A stretch of DNA of 64,000 nucleotides, taken from NCBI RefSeq assembly GCF_947486615.1, contig NZ_CANKUD010000014.1, forward strand, positions 1-64,000. Direction: 5' to 3'. Positions 1 to 8,069 of the stretch are shown piece after piece. Under the pieces are notes generated by a model. That model ran no database searches. It had not been told where the DNA came from and saw only the letters and a list, made by a program, of their open reading frames with translations. How positions within the stretch are numbered: the stretch's first letter is position 1; each line of letters begins with the position of its first letter. The stretch is from an uncultured Modestobacter sp. (GTDB lineage Bacteria > Actinomycetota > Actinomycetes > Mycobacteriales > Geodermatophilaceae). The position numbers and the translations under genes were made by a program.

Positions 1-81
1 ACCGATGACTCCTCGGAACGAGAGGCCATCACCTCAAGTCAAGATCCAAGAACTTCAACGATGCTCTGTGCTACCGAGGGC

Positions 82-714
82 TCAGCCCTCCTCGAGGACC
101 TCGCGCAGCACGAGTGCGGCCAGCTCGTCCCCGCCGGCGGCGGCGATGGAGAAGTGCTCGATCGCGGTGTCCACGTCACCGGCGCCGAGCAGCAGCACGC
201 CGAGGTTGTGGTGCGAGTGCAGATCACCGCCCTCGATGCCGGCCCGGTAGGCGGCCTCGGCGGCGACCACGTCGTCCAGCTCGTCGCGGTACAGGTTGCC
301 CAGTGGCAGCCAGGCGGCCACCTCGCCGCGGGCAGCGCCGCGCTCGAGCACGGTGCGGGCCTCCTCGACCCGGCGGGTGCTGCGCAGCAGGTCGGCCAGC
401 GCCGCGCGGGCGACCTCGGAGTGCTCGGCGCCGGCCCGCAGCTGCGGCTCCAGCGCCGGGTCGCGGCTCTCCTCCCAGCGCCAGCAGGCCAGGGTCGTGG
501 CGGCGGGCCGGGAGCCGGCGTCGGCGGCGAGCTGCGCCCAGTGCCATGCCTCCAGCTGCCGGCCCGCCTCGCGCAGCAGGAACGCGAGCTCCAGCGCCGC
601 CTGCTGGTCACCGCGGCCGGCGGCGGCGCGGAACGCCCGCTCGGTCAGCGCATGCCCGTGGGCCGGGTCGACGGGGGCGTCGTCGTCCGGGGTGTTCTGG
701 GGGTCCTGGGGCAC
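82..714 (-). CDS. Sel1/TPR-like repeat protein
   Basis: A 210-residue soluble protein rich in Ala, Leu and Glu, with helical repeats of Sel1/TPR type: segments near residues 30-60 and 120-190 show the spaced A/G/L/Y pattern of paired helices (for example the GNLYRDELDD and HHNLGVLLLGAGD segments). Such repeats normally mediate protein-protein contacts, and no catalytic motif is visible. The GTG at 714 is the likely start because the sequence downstream becomes protein-like there; no good ribosome binding site was found, so the start is uncertain. It lies 62 bp downstream of dinB on the same strand and may be co-transcribed. The specific function is unknown. Confidence 0.7.
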   Translation of the reverse strand: MPQDPQNTPDDDAPVDPAHGHALTERAFRAAAGRGDQQAALELAFLLREAGRQLEAWHWAQLAADAGSRPAATTLACWRWEESRDPALEPQLRAGAEHSEVARAALADLLRSTRRVEEARTVLERGAARGEVAAWLPLGNLYRDELDDVVAAEAAYRAGIEGGDLHSHHNLGVLLLGAGDVDTAIEHFSIAAAGGDELAALVLREVLEEG

Positions 715-776
715 GCCGGTGAGTCTGTCGTGATCACCACCGTCGGCGCATGCCCCGAAGGGGCTGGCCCACCCGT

Positions 777-2153
777 TCAGGGGGTGGTCCAGTCCGGCGG
801 GTCGGCCGGCTGCAGCGCCGGGTCGTCGGCGGCCAGGGTGCGCACCGGACCGGGCGCGGTCCGCGGGCCCTCGAACCGCACGGTCACCCGGTTCAGCCCG
901 CTGCCCCACACCCAGCCCGCACCGAGGTCGGGGTGGACGACGTCCTGGCCGGGGTACCAGGCCACCACCGCCGGCCCGGGCGCCGGATCGGCCGGCACCG
1001 GCACCGGCTCCGGGTCCTCGTCGACGGCGGCGTCCTCGACTGCGGCGTCCTCGACTGCGGCGTCCTCGGCCGGGGCCAGCGCCTCGGCGAGCAGGTCGCC
1101 CTGGGCGTAGGGCGAGAGCCCGGAGACGCCGACCCCGAGCAGCCGCAGGCCGCCGCTGCGGTCGACCGCGGCGAGCAGCCGGTGGGCGATCTCGGCGATC
1201 TGTCGCGGGTCGTCGACGGCGTGCGGCAGGGTCTGCGACCGGGTGAGGGTGCTGAAGTCGTACCGGCGGACCTTGAGCGTCACCGTCCGGCCCGACGTGC
1301 CCGAACGCTGCAGCCGGGTGCCCACCCGGTGGGCGAGCGCGTCGATCTCCGCGGCCAGCCGCGCCGGGTCGGTGAGGTCGCGGGCGAAGGTCTCCTCCGC
1401 GCTCACCGACTTGGCCTCCCGGTCGGTGATCACCGGCCGGTCGTCGTCGGCGCGGGCCAGCCGGTACAGGCCCGCACCGTGCGCCTGGCCGACCAGACTG
1501 GTCAGGTCGACCAGCGAGAGCCGGTGCAGGTCGCCGATGGTCTTCACCGAGACCTGCGCCAGCCGCTCGGCGGTGGCCGGGCCGACGCCGCCGAGGCTGC
1601 GCACCGGCAGCGGGTGCAGCACGTCCAGCTCCTGGCCCGGTGCGACGACGGTCAGCCCGTCCGGTTTGCGCAGCTCCGAGCCGATCTTCGCGAGCGACTT
1701 GGAGGTGCCGATGCCGACCGAGCCGGTGACGCCGCCGGTGGCCACCGCGAGCCGGGCCTTGAGGTCGGTGGCCAGTGCGGTCACCCCGGCCACGGACAGG
1801 TCGTGGTCGCCGGCGGCCAGGTCGACGTAGGCCTCGTCGATGGAGACCGGCTCGACCAGTGGCGAGAGCTCACGCAGCAGGGCCATGACCACCTCCGACG
1901 TCCGCCGGTAGGCCGCGAACCGGCCGCCCAGGAAGGCGGTGCCCGGCGGGCAGAGCCGGCGCGCCTCAGCGGTGGGCATGGCGCTGCGGGCACCGAACGC
2001 CCGGGCCTCGTAAGAGGCGGTGGCGACCACGCCCCGCCCGCCGGTGCCGCCGACGACGACCGGCCGGCCGCGCAGCGAGGGCTTGTCCCGCTGCTCCACG
2101 GCGGCGAAGAAGGCGTCGAGGTCCAGGTGCAGGATGCTCGGCTCACGCCGCAC
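777..2153 (-). CDS. dinB: DNA polymerase IV (Y family)
   Basis: This is a 458-residue Y-family translesion polymerase. The palm carries LDLDAFFAAVEQ with metal-binding D11 and the SIDEAYVDL motif with D106/E107. The YEARAFGARSAMP finger segment and GIGTSKSLAKIGSELRKPDG are also typical, and helix-hairpin-helix and little-finger regions follow. The C-terminus is longer than usual: a short acidic EDAAV repeat (three 15-bp units at 1023-1067), then a domain of about 65 residues seen in actinobacterial DinB proteins. The GTG start at 2153 is chosen because a strong GGGAGGGGGG ribosome binding site lies just upstream; the longer ATG start would overlap the divergent methyltransferase gene. No clear beta-clamp motif was identified at the very end. 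Confidence 0.95.
   Translation of the reverse strand: MRREPSILHLDLDAFFAAVEQRDKPSLRGRPVVVGGTGGRGVVATASYEARAFGARSAMPTAEARRLCPPGTAFLGGRFAAYRRTSEVVMALLRELSPLVEPVSIDEAYVDLAAGDHDLSVAGVTALATDLKARLAVATGGVTGSVGIGTSKSLAKIGSELRKPDGLTVVAPGQELDVLHPLPVRSLGGVGPATAERLAQVSVKTIGDLHRLSLVDLTSLVGQAHGAGLYRLARADDDRPVITDREAKSVSAEETFARDLTDPARLAAEIDALAHRVGTRLQRSGTSGRTVTLKVRRYDFSTLTRSQTLPHAVDDPRQIAEIAHRLLAAVDRSGGLRLLGVGVSGLSPYAQGDLLAEALAPAEDAAVEDAAVEDAAVDEDPEPVPVPADPAPGPAVVAWYPGQDVVHPDLGAGWVWGSGLNRVTVRFEGPRTAPGPVRTLAADDPALQPADPPDWTTP
1023..1067. repeat. 3 x 15-bp tandem repeat in dinB
   Basis: Three adjacent 15-bp units, one with a single change, encode EDAAV on the minus strand in the acidic linker before the last DinB domain. 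All copies stay in frame, so gain or loss of a unit would only change linker length. Confidence 0.85.
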
Positions 2154-2205
2154 GCGCCGTCCCCCCTCCCGGCCCGCTCCGAGCCCGACCGTCGATGATG
2201 CCCCC

Positions 2206-2796
2206 ATGGTCGAGCCGAGCGCATGGACGCAGATCACCCAGTCCGACCCCGACCACTCGCCCCGCTACGTCGAGCGGTTCCGCGCACTGGCCGCGCAGGG
2301 CGCCGACCTGGCGGGGGAGGCGCGGCTCGTCGACGCGATGCTGCCGCGCGGCTCCCGGGTGCTCGACGCCGGCTGCGGCCCGGGCCGGGTCGGCGCGGTG
2401 CTGGCCGAGGCCGGGCACACCGTGGTGGGCGTGGACGCCGACCCGGTGCTGATCGCCGCCGCCGAGGCCGACCACCCGGGCCCGCGCTGGCTCGTCGGTG
2501 ACCTGGCCGAACTGGACCTGCCCGACCGGTTCGACGGGATCGTCTGCGCCGGCAACGTGATGGCCTTCCTGGCGCCCAGCACCCGCCGCGAGGTGCTCCG
2601 CCGGCTGGGTGCCCACCTCGCGGACGGGGGCCGGGCGGCGATCGGCTTCGGCGCCGGCCGCGGTTACCCGTTCGAGGAGTTCCTGGACGACGCCCGCGCC
2701 ACCGGCTGGGCGGCCGACGTCCTGCTGTCGACCTGGGACCTGCGGCCCTTCGGCCCGGACGCCGACTTCCTGGTGGCCGTGCTCTCCCGGGTGTAG
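2206..2796 (+). CDS. Class I SAM-dependent methyltransferase
   Basis: A 196-residue protein with the Rossmann SAM-binding motif I VLDAGCGPGRVG (residues 52-63), then the acidic end of beta-2 in VVGVDADPVLI and motif II-like GDLAELDLP. It belongs to the small-molecule methyltransferase_11/25 type; the substrate cannot be read from sequence. Its ATG lies 52 bp from the dinB start in divergent orientation. The cupin gene begins 9 bp after its stop, so the two are probably one transcript. Confidence 0.88.
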   Translation: MVEPSAWTQITQSDPDHSPRYVERFRALAAQGADLAGEARLVDAMLPRGSRVLDAGCGPGRVGAVLAEAGHTVVGVDADPVLIAAAEADHPGPRWLVGDLAELDLPDRFDGIVCAGNVMAFLAPSTRREVLRRLGAHLADGGRAAIGFGAGRGYPFEEFLDDARATGWAADVLLSTWDLRPFGPDADFLVAVLSRV

Positions 2797-2805
2797 GCAC
2801 GGGGC

Positions 2806-3264
2806 ATGACGTACCTGCCCGACCCGGCCACGTTCTCCCGCCAGGAGGACCAGGCCTCCGCCGGCCGCACACGGTTCGTCGCCACCGGCAGCCAGACCCG
2901 CGGCGACTTCGGCCTGTTCGAGGTGACCATGGCGCCGGGCGGCAGCGGTCCGGGGCCGCACCTGCACCGCACGTTCAGCGAGTCCTTCCACGTGCTGGAG
3001 GGGGCGCTGTCGGTGCTGGCCGACGGCGAGTGGACGACGGCCCACGCCGGGGACCTGGTGTACGTGCCCCGCTCGGGCGTGCACGGCTTCCGGTCGGTGG
3101 GCCCGGACGTCGGAGCGCGGTTCCTCATCCTGTTCACCCCGGGCATCCCGCGGGAGGAGTACTTCACCGGCCTCGTCGAGCTGCACGCCGGCGGCCGGAC
3201 ACCGTCTCCCGAGGAGATGGATGAGTTCGCCCTGCGGCACGACCAGCTGAACCTGCGCGACTGA
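2806..3264 (+). CDS. Cupin-domain protein
   Basis: A 152-residue single-domain cupin. The first cupin motif is seen as GPGPHLHRTFSESFHVLEG (His-x-His...Glu metal ligands) and the second around HAGDLVYVPRSGVHGFRSVG. Such proteins bind a metal and are often small-molecule isomerases, dioxygenases or sensors; the substrate is not predictable. It follows the methyltransferase gene by 9 bp and is convergent with the HNH lipoprotein gene (9 bp between stops). Confidence 0.88.
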   Translation: MTYLPDPATFSRQEDQASAGRTRFVATGSQTRGDFGLFEVTMAPGGSGPGPHLHRTFSESFHVLEGALSVLADGEWTTAHAGDLVYVPRSGVHGFRSVGPDVGARFLILFTPGIPREEYFTGLVELHAGGRTPSPEEMDEFALRHDQLNLRD

Positions 3265-3273
3265 CCGGCCGCA

Positions 3274-4167
3274 CTACTCGCAGGCGGTGCCGTCCCCGTC
3301 GCCGTCCATGCTGTCGGACCAGCCCGGGTCACCACGGTGCAAGGGCGCGGCGCCGGCGGCGCGAGCCGCCGCGCAGTTCGCGAAGGGCTCGGACCCGGGC
3401 TCGGTGGCCGACGGTTCCGCGGAACCGTCCGGGGCGGGTGCGGGCGACGACGGGACCGGTTCGCCGGGGCAGGTCTCCAGCACGCGGGCGATGGCGTCGT
3501 GCTCGGCCTGGGTGACCCAGAGGCCGTAGGTGGCCTTCACCGCGACCTGGCGGGCGACGTAGGTGCAGCGGAACCCGCGGGCGGACGGCAGCCAGGTGGC
3601 GGCGTCGCCGTCGCCCTTCTGCCGGTTGGCCGCGTAGTCGACGGCGAGCAGGTTGAGCGGGTCGTTGGCGAAGGCGGTGCGGCGGGCCTCGTCCCAGGCG
3701 AAGGCGCCGGTCTGCCAGCCGTTGCTCAGCGCGACGACGTGGTCGATGTCCACGCTGCTGCCGTCGCCCTTCTCGAACGCGATCGTGGTGCCGGTGTAGG
3801 GGTCGGCGAGCGTGCCGGTCTCCACCACACAGTCCTGGGTGCCGGCCCGGAACACCTCGTCGACCAGGTCGCGGGCCAGGACGTCGTTGCGGGTGTCGCA
3901 GCCGTTGCGGTCGACGTCGGCCCAGGTGGCCCCGAACTCGTCGCGGTCATAGCCAGTCCTTGCCGCGCGGCCCTTCACCGGCAGCGTGGACAGCACGTCG
4001 ACCGCCGCCTGCCCGGCGATCTGAGTGCTCGCCGAGCCCTGCCCGGCCGCCTCGGAGACCGTGTCGGGGGTGGGCTCGGTGCTGAGCTGGCAGCCCGCCG
4101 TCCCGAGGACGACGAGGGCCGCGAGCGCGAGCGAGCGGTGTTTCACGTGGAGCGGCCGGGAGGTCAT
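3274..4167 (-). CDS. Secreted HNH-type nuclease lipoprotein with Excalibur domain
   Basis: A 297-residue lipoprotein: a basic N-terminus, hydrophobic stretch and lipobox LGTAGC with the lipidated Cys at residue 26. The central domain carries the DUF1524/GmrSD-type HNH signature: DIDHVVAL (H143), then FANDPLNLLAVD and NRQKGD, i.e. the D-x-D-H, N-D-P-x-N-L and N-R-x-K-G pattern. The C-terminus (about 260-297) is an Excalibur calcium-binding domain with the DMDGDGDGTACE-like end. It is therefore likely an extracellular, membrane-anchored nuclease used for DNA turnover or defence. A parS-like site overlaps codons 5-10. The gene is single and convergent with the cupin gene. Confidence 0.85.
   Translation of the reverse strand: MTSRPLHVKHRSLALAALVVLGTAGCQLSTEPTPDTVSEAAGQGSASTQIAGQAAVDVLSTLPVKGRAARTGYDRDEFGATWADVDRNGCDTRNDVLARDLVDEVFRAGTQDCVVETGTLADPYTGTTIAFEKGDGSSVDIDHVVALSNGWQTGAFAWDEARRTAFANDPLNLLAVDYAANRQKGDGDAATWLPSARGFRCTYVARQVAVKATYGLWVTQAEHDAIARVLETCPGEPVPSSPAPAPDGSAEPSATEPGSEPFANCAAARAAGAAPLHRGDPGWSDSMDGDGDGTACE
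4140..4153. other. parS-like ParB site (degenerate)
   Basis: GTTTCACGTGGAGC differs from the palindromic parS core GTTTCACGTGGAAC at one base. It lies inside the signal-peptide codons of the HNH lipoprotein gene, about 31 kb from parAB. Because one half-site is imperfect it may be a weaker ParB site or chance. Confidence 0.5.
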
Positions 4168-4242
4168 CGCCTGTCGACGCTAGGCGCGGTCCAGCCGCTA
4201 TCTGGGGACCCACGCCGACCGATGAGACGCGCGGCAGTCGGC

Positions 4243-4656
4243 TCATCGGCTGGCTGGGACGGACCGCGGGAAGACGCTGTCCGGGCGCCTGCCGAGCACG
4301 GTGTCCACCGGGAAGGCCTGAGCGAACCGGATCACCTCGTGGGCCTGGTCGTTCACCAGGACGGCGAACTCCTCCACACCGATCACCTCCGGGCCCGCAC
4401 CGCCGGCGCGGTAGTAGCCGGACACCGCGAGCTCCACGTCGTCGTAGGTGAGGTCGAGCTCCCGAACCACGGCGGTCGTCGTCGCCCGGTGCGAGCTCAT
4501 GCCAGCGAACGCCCGGCCGCAACCGCAGCCCCCGTCGGGATCCCGTCGGTCCGTGGCACAGACCTCTTCCAGCAGGACGAGCTCGCCCTCGACGGCGTAG
4601 GTGAAGTCACCCTCGCGGTTGCCCTGGTCCTGTGTCGTCGCAGTCAGCAGCCTCAT
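4243..4656 (-). CDS. Conserved actinobacterial protein of unknown function
   Basis: A 137-residue protein with no assigned activity. Its most striking part is residues about 36-60, with DPDGGCGCGRAFAGMSSHRA: a Cys-x-Cys and His cluster that could bind metal, although this is not shown. I recall this motif from conserved uncharacterised actinobacterial proteins. The ATG at 4656 is chosen because the protein-like MRLLTATTQDQGNREGDF sequence begins there. It sits 40 bp downstream of the GNAT gene on the same strand, and the dnaB gene precedes that. Confidence 0.72.
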   Translation of the reverse strand: MRLLTATTQDQGNREGDFTYAVEGELVLLEEVCATDRRDPDGGCGCGRAFAGMSSHRATTTAVVRELDLTYDDVELAVSGYYRAGGAGPEVIGVEEFAVLVNDQAHEVIRFAQAFPVDTVLGRRPDSVFPRSVPASR

Positions 4657-4696
4657 GGCCAGACGATGGCAGGGCCCACTGACAAGTCCGGCGTCC

Positions 4697-5227
4697 TCAG
4701 CCGGGGAGGTCGACCCAGTAGCGGCGCGTGCGGCCGAGCTCGGTGTCCCGGACGTCCTCCAGGACGCCGCCGGCCCGCTCGATGACCCGGGCCGAGGCGG
4801 CGTTTCCATCGGCGCAGGTGATCAGCACCCGGTCCAGCCCGAGCGTCCGGGCTCGGGAGAGCACCGCGGCCAGTGCCCAGCTCGCCAGGCCGCGGCGGCG
4901 GGCCGACGGGCGGATGCCGTAGCCAATGTGCCCGCCGGCCCGGAGCAGGAAGTCGTTGAGCTCGTGGCGCAGGGCGATGGCGCCCAGCACGTCATCGCCT
5001 TCGACGACCCACCAGTAGCTGCACCGCACCCGCCCCTCGGCGGGAGGTACTGCGGGATCGGACTCAGCGCGCAGCCGGTGCACCCAGGCCGCGAAGCCCG
5101 CGGACGTCTCCACCTCGTCCTCGGGCCGCAGACCCGCGCCGTCCTCGTGGACGCCCTCGCCCCACTCGCGGTGCGCGGCGAGCCAGGCGGCGTGCAGCCG
5201 GGTGGTCGGTTCGACGAGTGCGGGCAC
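4697..5227 (-). CDS. GNAT-family N-acetyltransferase
   Basis: A 176-residue GNAT protein. The acetyl-CoA pyrophosphate-binding loop is visible as GYGIRPSARRRGLAS (R/Q-x-x-G-x-G/A type), followed by VLITCADGNAASARVIERAGG, the usual beta-5/alpha-4 segment. The N-terminal part resembles RimJ/predicted acetyltransferases of the COG3981 type. The acceptor substrate is unknown. It starts 14 bp after the dnaB stop and is probably read through from dnaB. Confidence 0.88.
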   Translation of the reverse strand: MPALVEPTTRLHAAWLAAHREWGEGVHEDGAGLRPEDEVETSAGFAAWVHRLRAESDPAVPPAEGRVRCSYWWVVEGDDVLGAIALRHELNDFLLRAGGHIGYGIRPSARRRGLASWALAAVLSRARTLGLDRVLITCADGNAASARVIERAGGVLEDVRDTELGRTRRYWVDLPG

Positions 5228-5241
5228 GTTGGACCAGCCGA

Positions 5242-6612
5242 TCAGTTCGCCATGTCGACGAAGCGTGAGTAGTGGCCCTGGAAGGCGACCGTGACGTTCG
5301 CGGTGGGGCCGTTGCGGTGCTTGACCAGCATGATGTCGGCCTCGCCGGCCCGCGGGGACTCCTTCTCGTACATGTCCTCGCGGTGGATCATCATCACCAT
5401 GTCGGCGTCCTGCTCGATCGAGCCGGACTCACGGAGGTCGGACAGCATCGGCTTCTTGTCCTGACGCTGCTCCGACCCACGGTTCAGCTGCGACATGGCG
5501 ATGACCGGCAGTTCGAGCTCCTTGGCCAGCAGCTTCAGCGCGCGGGAGAACTCCGAGACCTCCTGCTGGCGGCTCTCCACCTTCTTGCCCGAGGTCATCA
5601 GCTGGAGGTAGTCGATGACGATCAGCTTGAGGTCGTTGCGCTGCTTCAGGCGCCGCGCCTTGGCCCGGATCTCCATCATCGTCATGTTCGGGGAGTCGTC
5701 GATGTAGAGCGGTGCGTCGGCGATCTCGCCCATCCGGCGGGCCAGCTTCGACCAGTCCTCATCGGACAGCGTGCCGGCGCGCATGTGGTGCAGCGGCACC
5801 TTCGCCTCGGCCGACAGCAGACGCATGGTGATCTCGTGCTTGCTCATCTCGAGCGAGAAGATCGCCGCCGGCAGGTGGTGCTTGACCGTGGCCGAGCGGG
5901 CGATGTCCAGGCCCAGGGTGCTCTTGCCGACACCGGGGCGGGCGGCGATGACCACCATCTGACCGGCCTGCAGGCCGTTGGTCAGCTCGTCGAGGTCACG
6001 GATGCCGGTGGGCACACCGCGGGCGGTGCCACCCCGCGACGCGATGGCGTCCAGCTCGTCCATGGTGGGCTGCAGGACGTCCTCCAGGCGGGAGTAGTCC
6101 TCGCTCATCCGCTTCTCGGTGACGTCGTAGATCTCCTGCTGGGCGCGGTCGACGATGTCGTCGACGTCGCCCTTCCCGCCGGCCGCGCCGTAGCCCAGCT
6201 GGACGACGCGGGTGCCGGCCTCCACCAGCCGCCGTAGGACGGCCTGCTCGGCGACGATCGCGGCGTAGTAGCCGGCGTTGGCGGCCGTCGGGGTGGAGGC
6301 GATCAGCGTGTGCAGGTAGACCGCGCCGCCCATCTTGGACAGCTGGTCGGTGCGGTTCAGCTCGGCGGCGACGGTGATCGCGTCGGCGGGCTCACCGCGG
6401 CCGTAGAGGTCGAGGATGACATCGAAGACGATCTGGTGCGCCGGACGGTAGAAGTCGGGGCCGGCGAGCACCTCGACGACGTCGGCGATCGCGTCCTTGC
6501 TCATCAGCATGCCGCCGAGCACCGACTGCTCCGCGGCGACGTCCTGCGGGGGCTGCCGGTCGTACTCCGGGGCCGTGACCCTCGGCCTGCTGATGTCGTC
6601 GACGACCGCCAC
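5242..6612 (-). CDS. dnaB: Replicative DNA helicase
   Basis: A 456-residue hexameric 5'-3' helicase that unwinds DNA at the fork. The N-terminal DnaB domain (about 20-130, QDVAAEQSVLGGML) is followed by the RecA-like ATPase domain: Walker A ARPGVGKST at 224-232, Walker B LIVIDYLQLM, and the EQDADMVMMIHREDMYE and KHRNGPT segments near the end. No intein interrupts it, unlike some actinobacterial dnaB genes. The GTG start has a GAGGGGGA ribosome binding site. Its loader candidate DciA is encoded at 45.8 kb in this window. The upstream gap contains a LexA-type box and a DnaA box. Confidence 0.97.
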   Translation of the reverse strand: MAVVDDISRPRVTAPEYDRQPPQDVAAEQSVLGGMLMSKDAIADVVEVLAGPDFYRPAHQIVFDVILDLYGRGEPADAITVAAELNRTDQLSKMGGAVYLHTLIASTPTAANAGYYAAIVAEQAVLRRLVEAGTRVVQLGYGAAGGKGDVDDIVDRAQQEIYDVTEKRMSEDYSRLEDVLQPTMDELDAIASRGGTARGVPTGIRDLDELTNGLQAGQMVVIAARPGVGKSTLGLDIARSATVKHHLPAAIFSLEMSKHEITMRLLSAEAKVPLHHMRAGTLSDEDWSKLARRMGEIADAPLYIDDSPNMTMMEIRAKARRLKQRNDLKLIVIDYLQLMTSGKKVESRQQEVSEFSRALKLLAKELELPVIAMSQLNRGSEQRQDKKPMLSDLRESGSIEQDADMVMMIHREDMYEKESPRAGEADIMLVKHRNGPTANVTVAFQGHYSRFVDMAN

Positions 6613-6687
6613 GCTGGTATCCCCCTCGTCCCGTCACGCCATGAGGCCGGAGGGCCCCGCGCGACGCGTCCCACTCGTTCGCACAGC

Positions 6688-6703
6688 TCGAACAGCTGTT
6701 CGC
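6688..6703. promoter_or_regulatory. LexA (SOS) box upstream of dnaB
   Basis: TCGAACAGCTGTTCGC matches the actinobacterial SOS consensus TCGAAC-N4-GTTCGA at 11 of 12 fixed bases, and its central 14 bp are a perfect palindrome. It lies 76 bp upstream of the dnaB start codon, a sensible place for repression by LexA. Confidence 0.65.
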
Positions 6704-6816
6704 ACAACAGCTACCACCGGGCGCCGACAGTTCGCGCCCGGCGGTGGCTGGGGGAGACGTTAGGAACCCGGCGGGGCCCGCGTCCAACACCGCTGTGCAC
6801 GCCCTTCTGCACAACT

Positions 6817-6825
6817 TGTGGACAA
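6817..6825 (-). promoter_or_regulatory. Perfect DnaA box upstream of dnaB
   Basis: On the minus strand this reads TTGTCCACA, the exact actinobacterial DnaA-box consensus. It lies about 205 bp upstream of dnaB in a non-coding gap, flanked by a short inverted context (CTTGTGGACAAG). It may couple dnaB expression to DnaA or be a titration site. Confidence 0.6.
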
Positions 6826-7269
6826 GTCGGTGGATGGAGGCGGTCACCGTGTGGAGACCGCGGGGGACCAGCGGTCGTCGTGTCGCCGCCACCCGCCCGT
6901 CACCTGCACAGCGGCAGTGCCCAGGGTGTGGACGGAAGAAATCCGGCAACTCGCCCGCTCCCGCGGCCCCCGGGCGTGTCGCCGGATCCTCGCTGGTCAC
7001 ACGCGTAACCGGGGCCACCCGACGGTGCCGTGGACCACAGCGGCGGCGGTCCGACCGCCACGGGCACGCCGCTCACGACGGGCGCGGGGTTCACCTGCCG
7101 TCCACGGGCGGGCCGGCCGCCGTGTCGACACCGGCGCCCGATCAGCGAGGTCCACCAGGCCCCTGGGACGCCCACTGGGGAGCCCCCGCGGCGTCCCGCC
7201 ACTCCGGGTGGGGGCGGCGCTGTGGAGAACGGTGGGCGACCGCTCCGCCGTCGTCCGGCCGGAGAACGC

Positions 7270-7307
7270 CACGAGGGGCGCCGGACCGGAGTCCGACGCC
7301 CCTCGTG
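7270..7307 (-). terminator. Terminator of the rpsF-ssb-rpsR-rplI operon
   Basis: An 11-bp perfect stem (CACGAGGGGCG / CGCCCCTCGTG) with an extra inner CGGAC/GTCCG pairing lies 33 bp past the rplI stop. There is no U-tract, as usual in high-GC genomes. Confidence 0.75.
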
Positions 7308-7339
7308 GGCGGTGCACGCCCCGACAGGGGGCGCCTCGA

Positions 7340-7795
7340 TCAGCCTGCGACGACGTCCAGGGTCACCGGCACGGTGACCTCCGGGTGGACCCGCACCGTG
7401 ACGGTGTGGGTGCCGAGGCTCTTGATGCTGCTGGGCAGCTCGATGCGACGACGGTCCAGCTCCGGGCCACCGGAGGCGGAGACCGCGGCGGCGACGTCGG
7501 CGGTGGTGATCCGGCCGAAGAGCCGGCCACCGTCGCCCGAGCGGGCCGGCAGGGTGACGGTCAGCCCGGAGAGCCGACCGGCGACCGCCTGGGCCTCCTC
7601 GAGCGTGCGCACGTCGCGGGCCGCACGGGCCCGGCGCAGGCTCTGCACCTGCTTCTCGGCACCACGGGTGGCCAGCATGGCCAGCCCGCGGGGCAGGAGG
7701 TAGTTGCGGGCGTACCCGCCCTTGACCTCGACGGTGTCGCCGGAGGACCCGAGACCGGTGACCTCCTGCGTGAGGATCAGCTTCATGGTGCTCAT
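7340..7795 (-). CDS. rplI: 50S ribosomal protein bL9
   Basis: A 151-residue bL9, which bridges from the L1 stalk side of the large subunit. The N-terminal domain begins MKLILTQEVTGLGSSGDTVEVKGGYARNYLLPRGLA, a family hallmark, then a long connecting helix and the C-terminal domain. The annotated ATG overlaps the end of the rpsR region; an ATG three codons later (7786) also fits the family start. It is the last gene of the rpsF-ssb-rpsR-rplI operon, 2 bp after rpsR. Confidence 0.97.
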   Translation of the reverse strand: MSTMKLILTQEVTGLGSSGDTVEVKGGYARNYLLPRGLAMLATRGAEKQVQSLRRARAARDVRTLEEAQAVAGRLSGLTVTLPARSGDGGRLFGRITTADVAAAVSASGGPELDRRRIELPSSIKSLGTHTVTVRVHPEVTVPVTLDVVAG

Positions 7796-7797
7796 GA

Positions 7798-8034
7798 TCA
7801 GCGCGCCGTGGAGGTGTAGGGCAGCAGGGCCATCTCGCGGCTGTTCTTCACGGCCACGGCGACGTCACGCTGGTGCTGGCTGCAGTTGCCGCTGACGCGG
7901 CGGGCACGGATCTTGCCGCGATCGGAGATGAACTTCCGCAGCAGGGTCGTGTCCTTGTAGTCCACGTAGGTCGCCTTGTCCTTGCAGAACTGGCAGACCT
8001 TCTTCTTGATCTTGCGGGGGGGAGGCTTGGGCAC
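7798..8034 (-). CDS. rpsR: 30S ribosomal protein bS18
   Basis: A 78-residue bS18 that pairs with bS6 on the small-subunit platform. The core [20 protein letters not shown] and [12 protein letters not shown] segments are diagnostic. It keeps a VCQFC pair plus a later Cys, so it looks like the zinc-binding (C+) paralogue type rather than the Cys-free form actinobacteria use under zinc limitation. It lies 35 bp after ssb and 2 bp before rplI. Confidence 0.97.
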   Translation of the reverse strand: MPKPPPRKIKKKVCQFCKDKATYVDYKDTTLLRKFISDRGKIRARRVSGNCSQHQRDVAVAVKNSREMALLPYTSTAR

Positions 8035-8069
8035 TTGGGGTTCTCCTGGGAGAGATCAGTACGGGGAGA

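Larger units (their letters stand above)
6613..7339. other. Non-coding region between rplI and dnaB (727 bp)
   Basis: No convincing gene is present on either strand; the open frames here lack protein-like composition. It holds the rplI-operon terminator (7270-7307), a perfect DnaA box (6817-6825) and a LexA-type palindrome (6688-6703). It must contain the dnaB promoter, but no clear -10/-35 pair was found. Confidence 0.6.

Noticed and set aside
1-81. Possible gene end at the left edge
   Set aside because: Too short to judge; no coding pattern was seen.
6744-7703. Open frames of up to 330 codons in the rplI-dnaB gap
   Set aside because: No ribosome binding site, no protein-like composition, and they run across rplI antisense. 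The gap is better read as regulatory.
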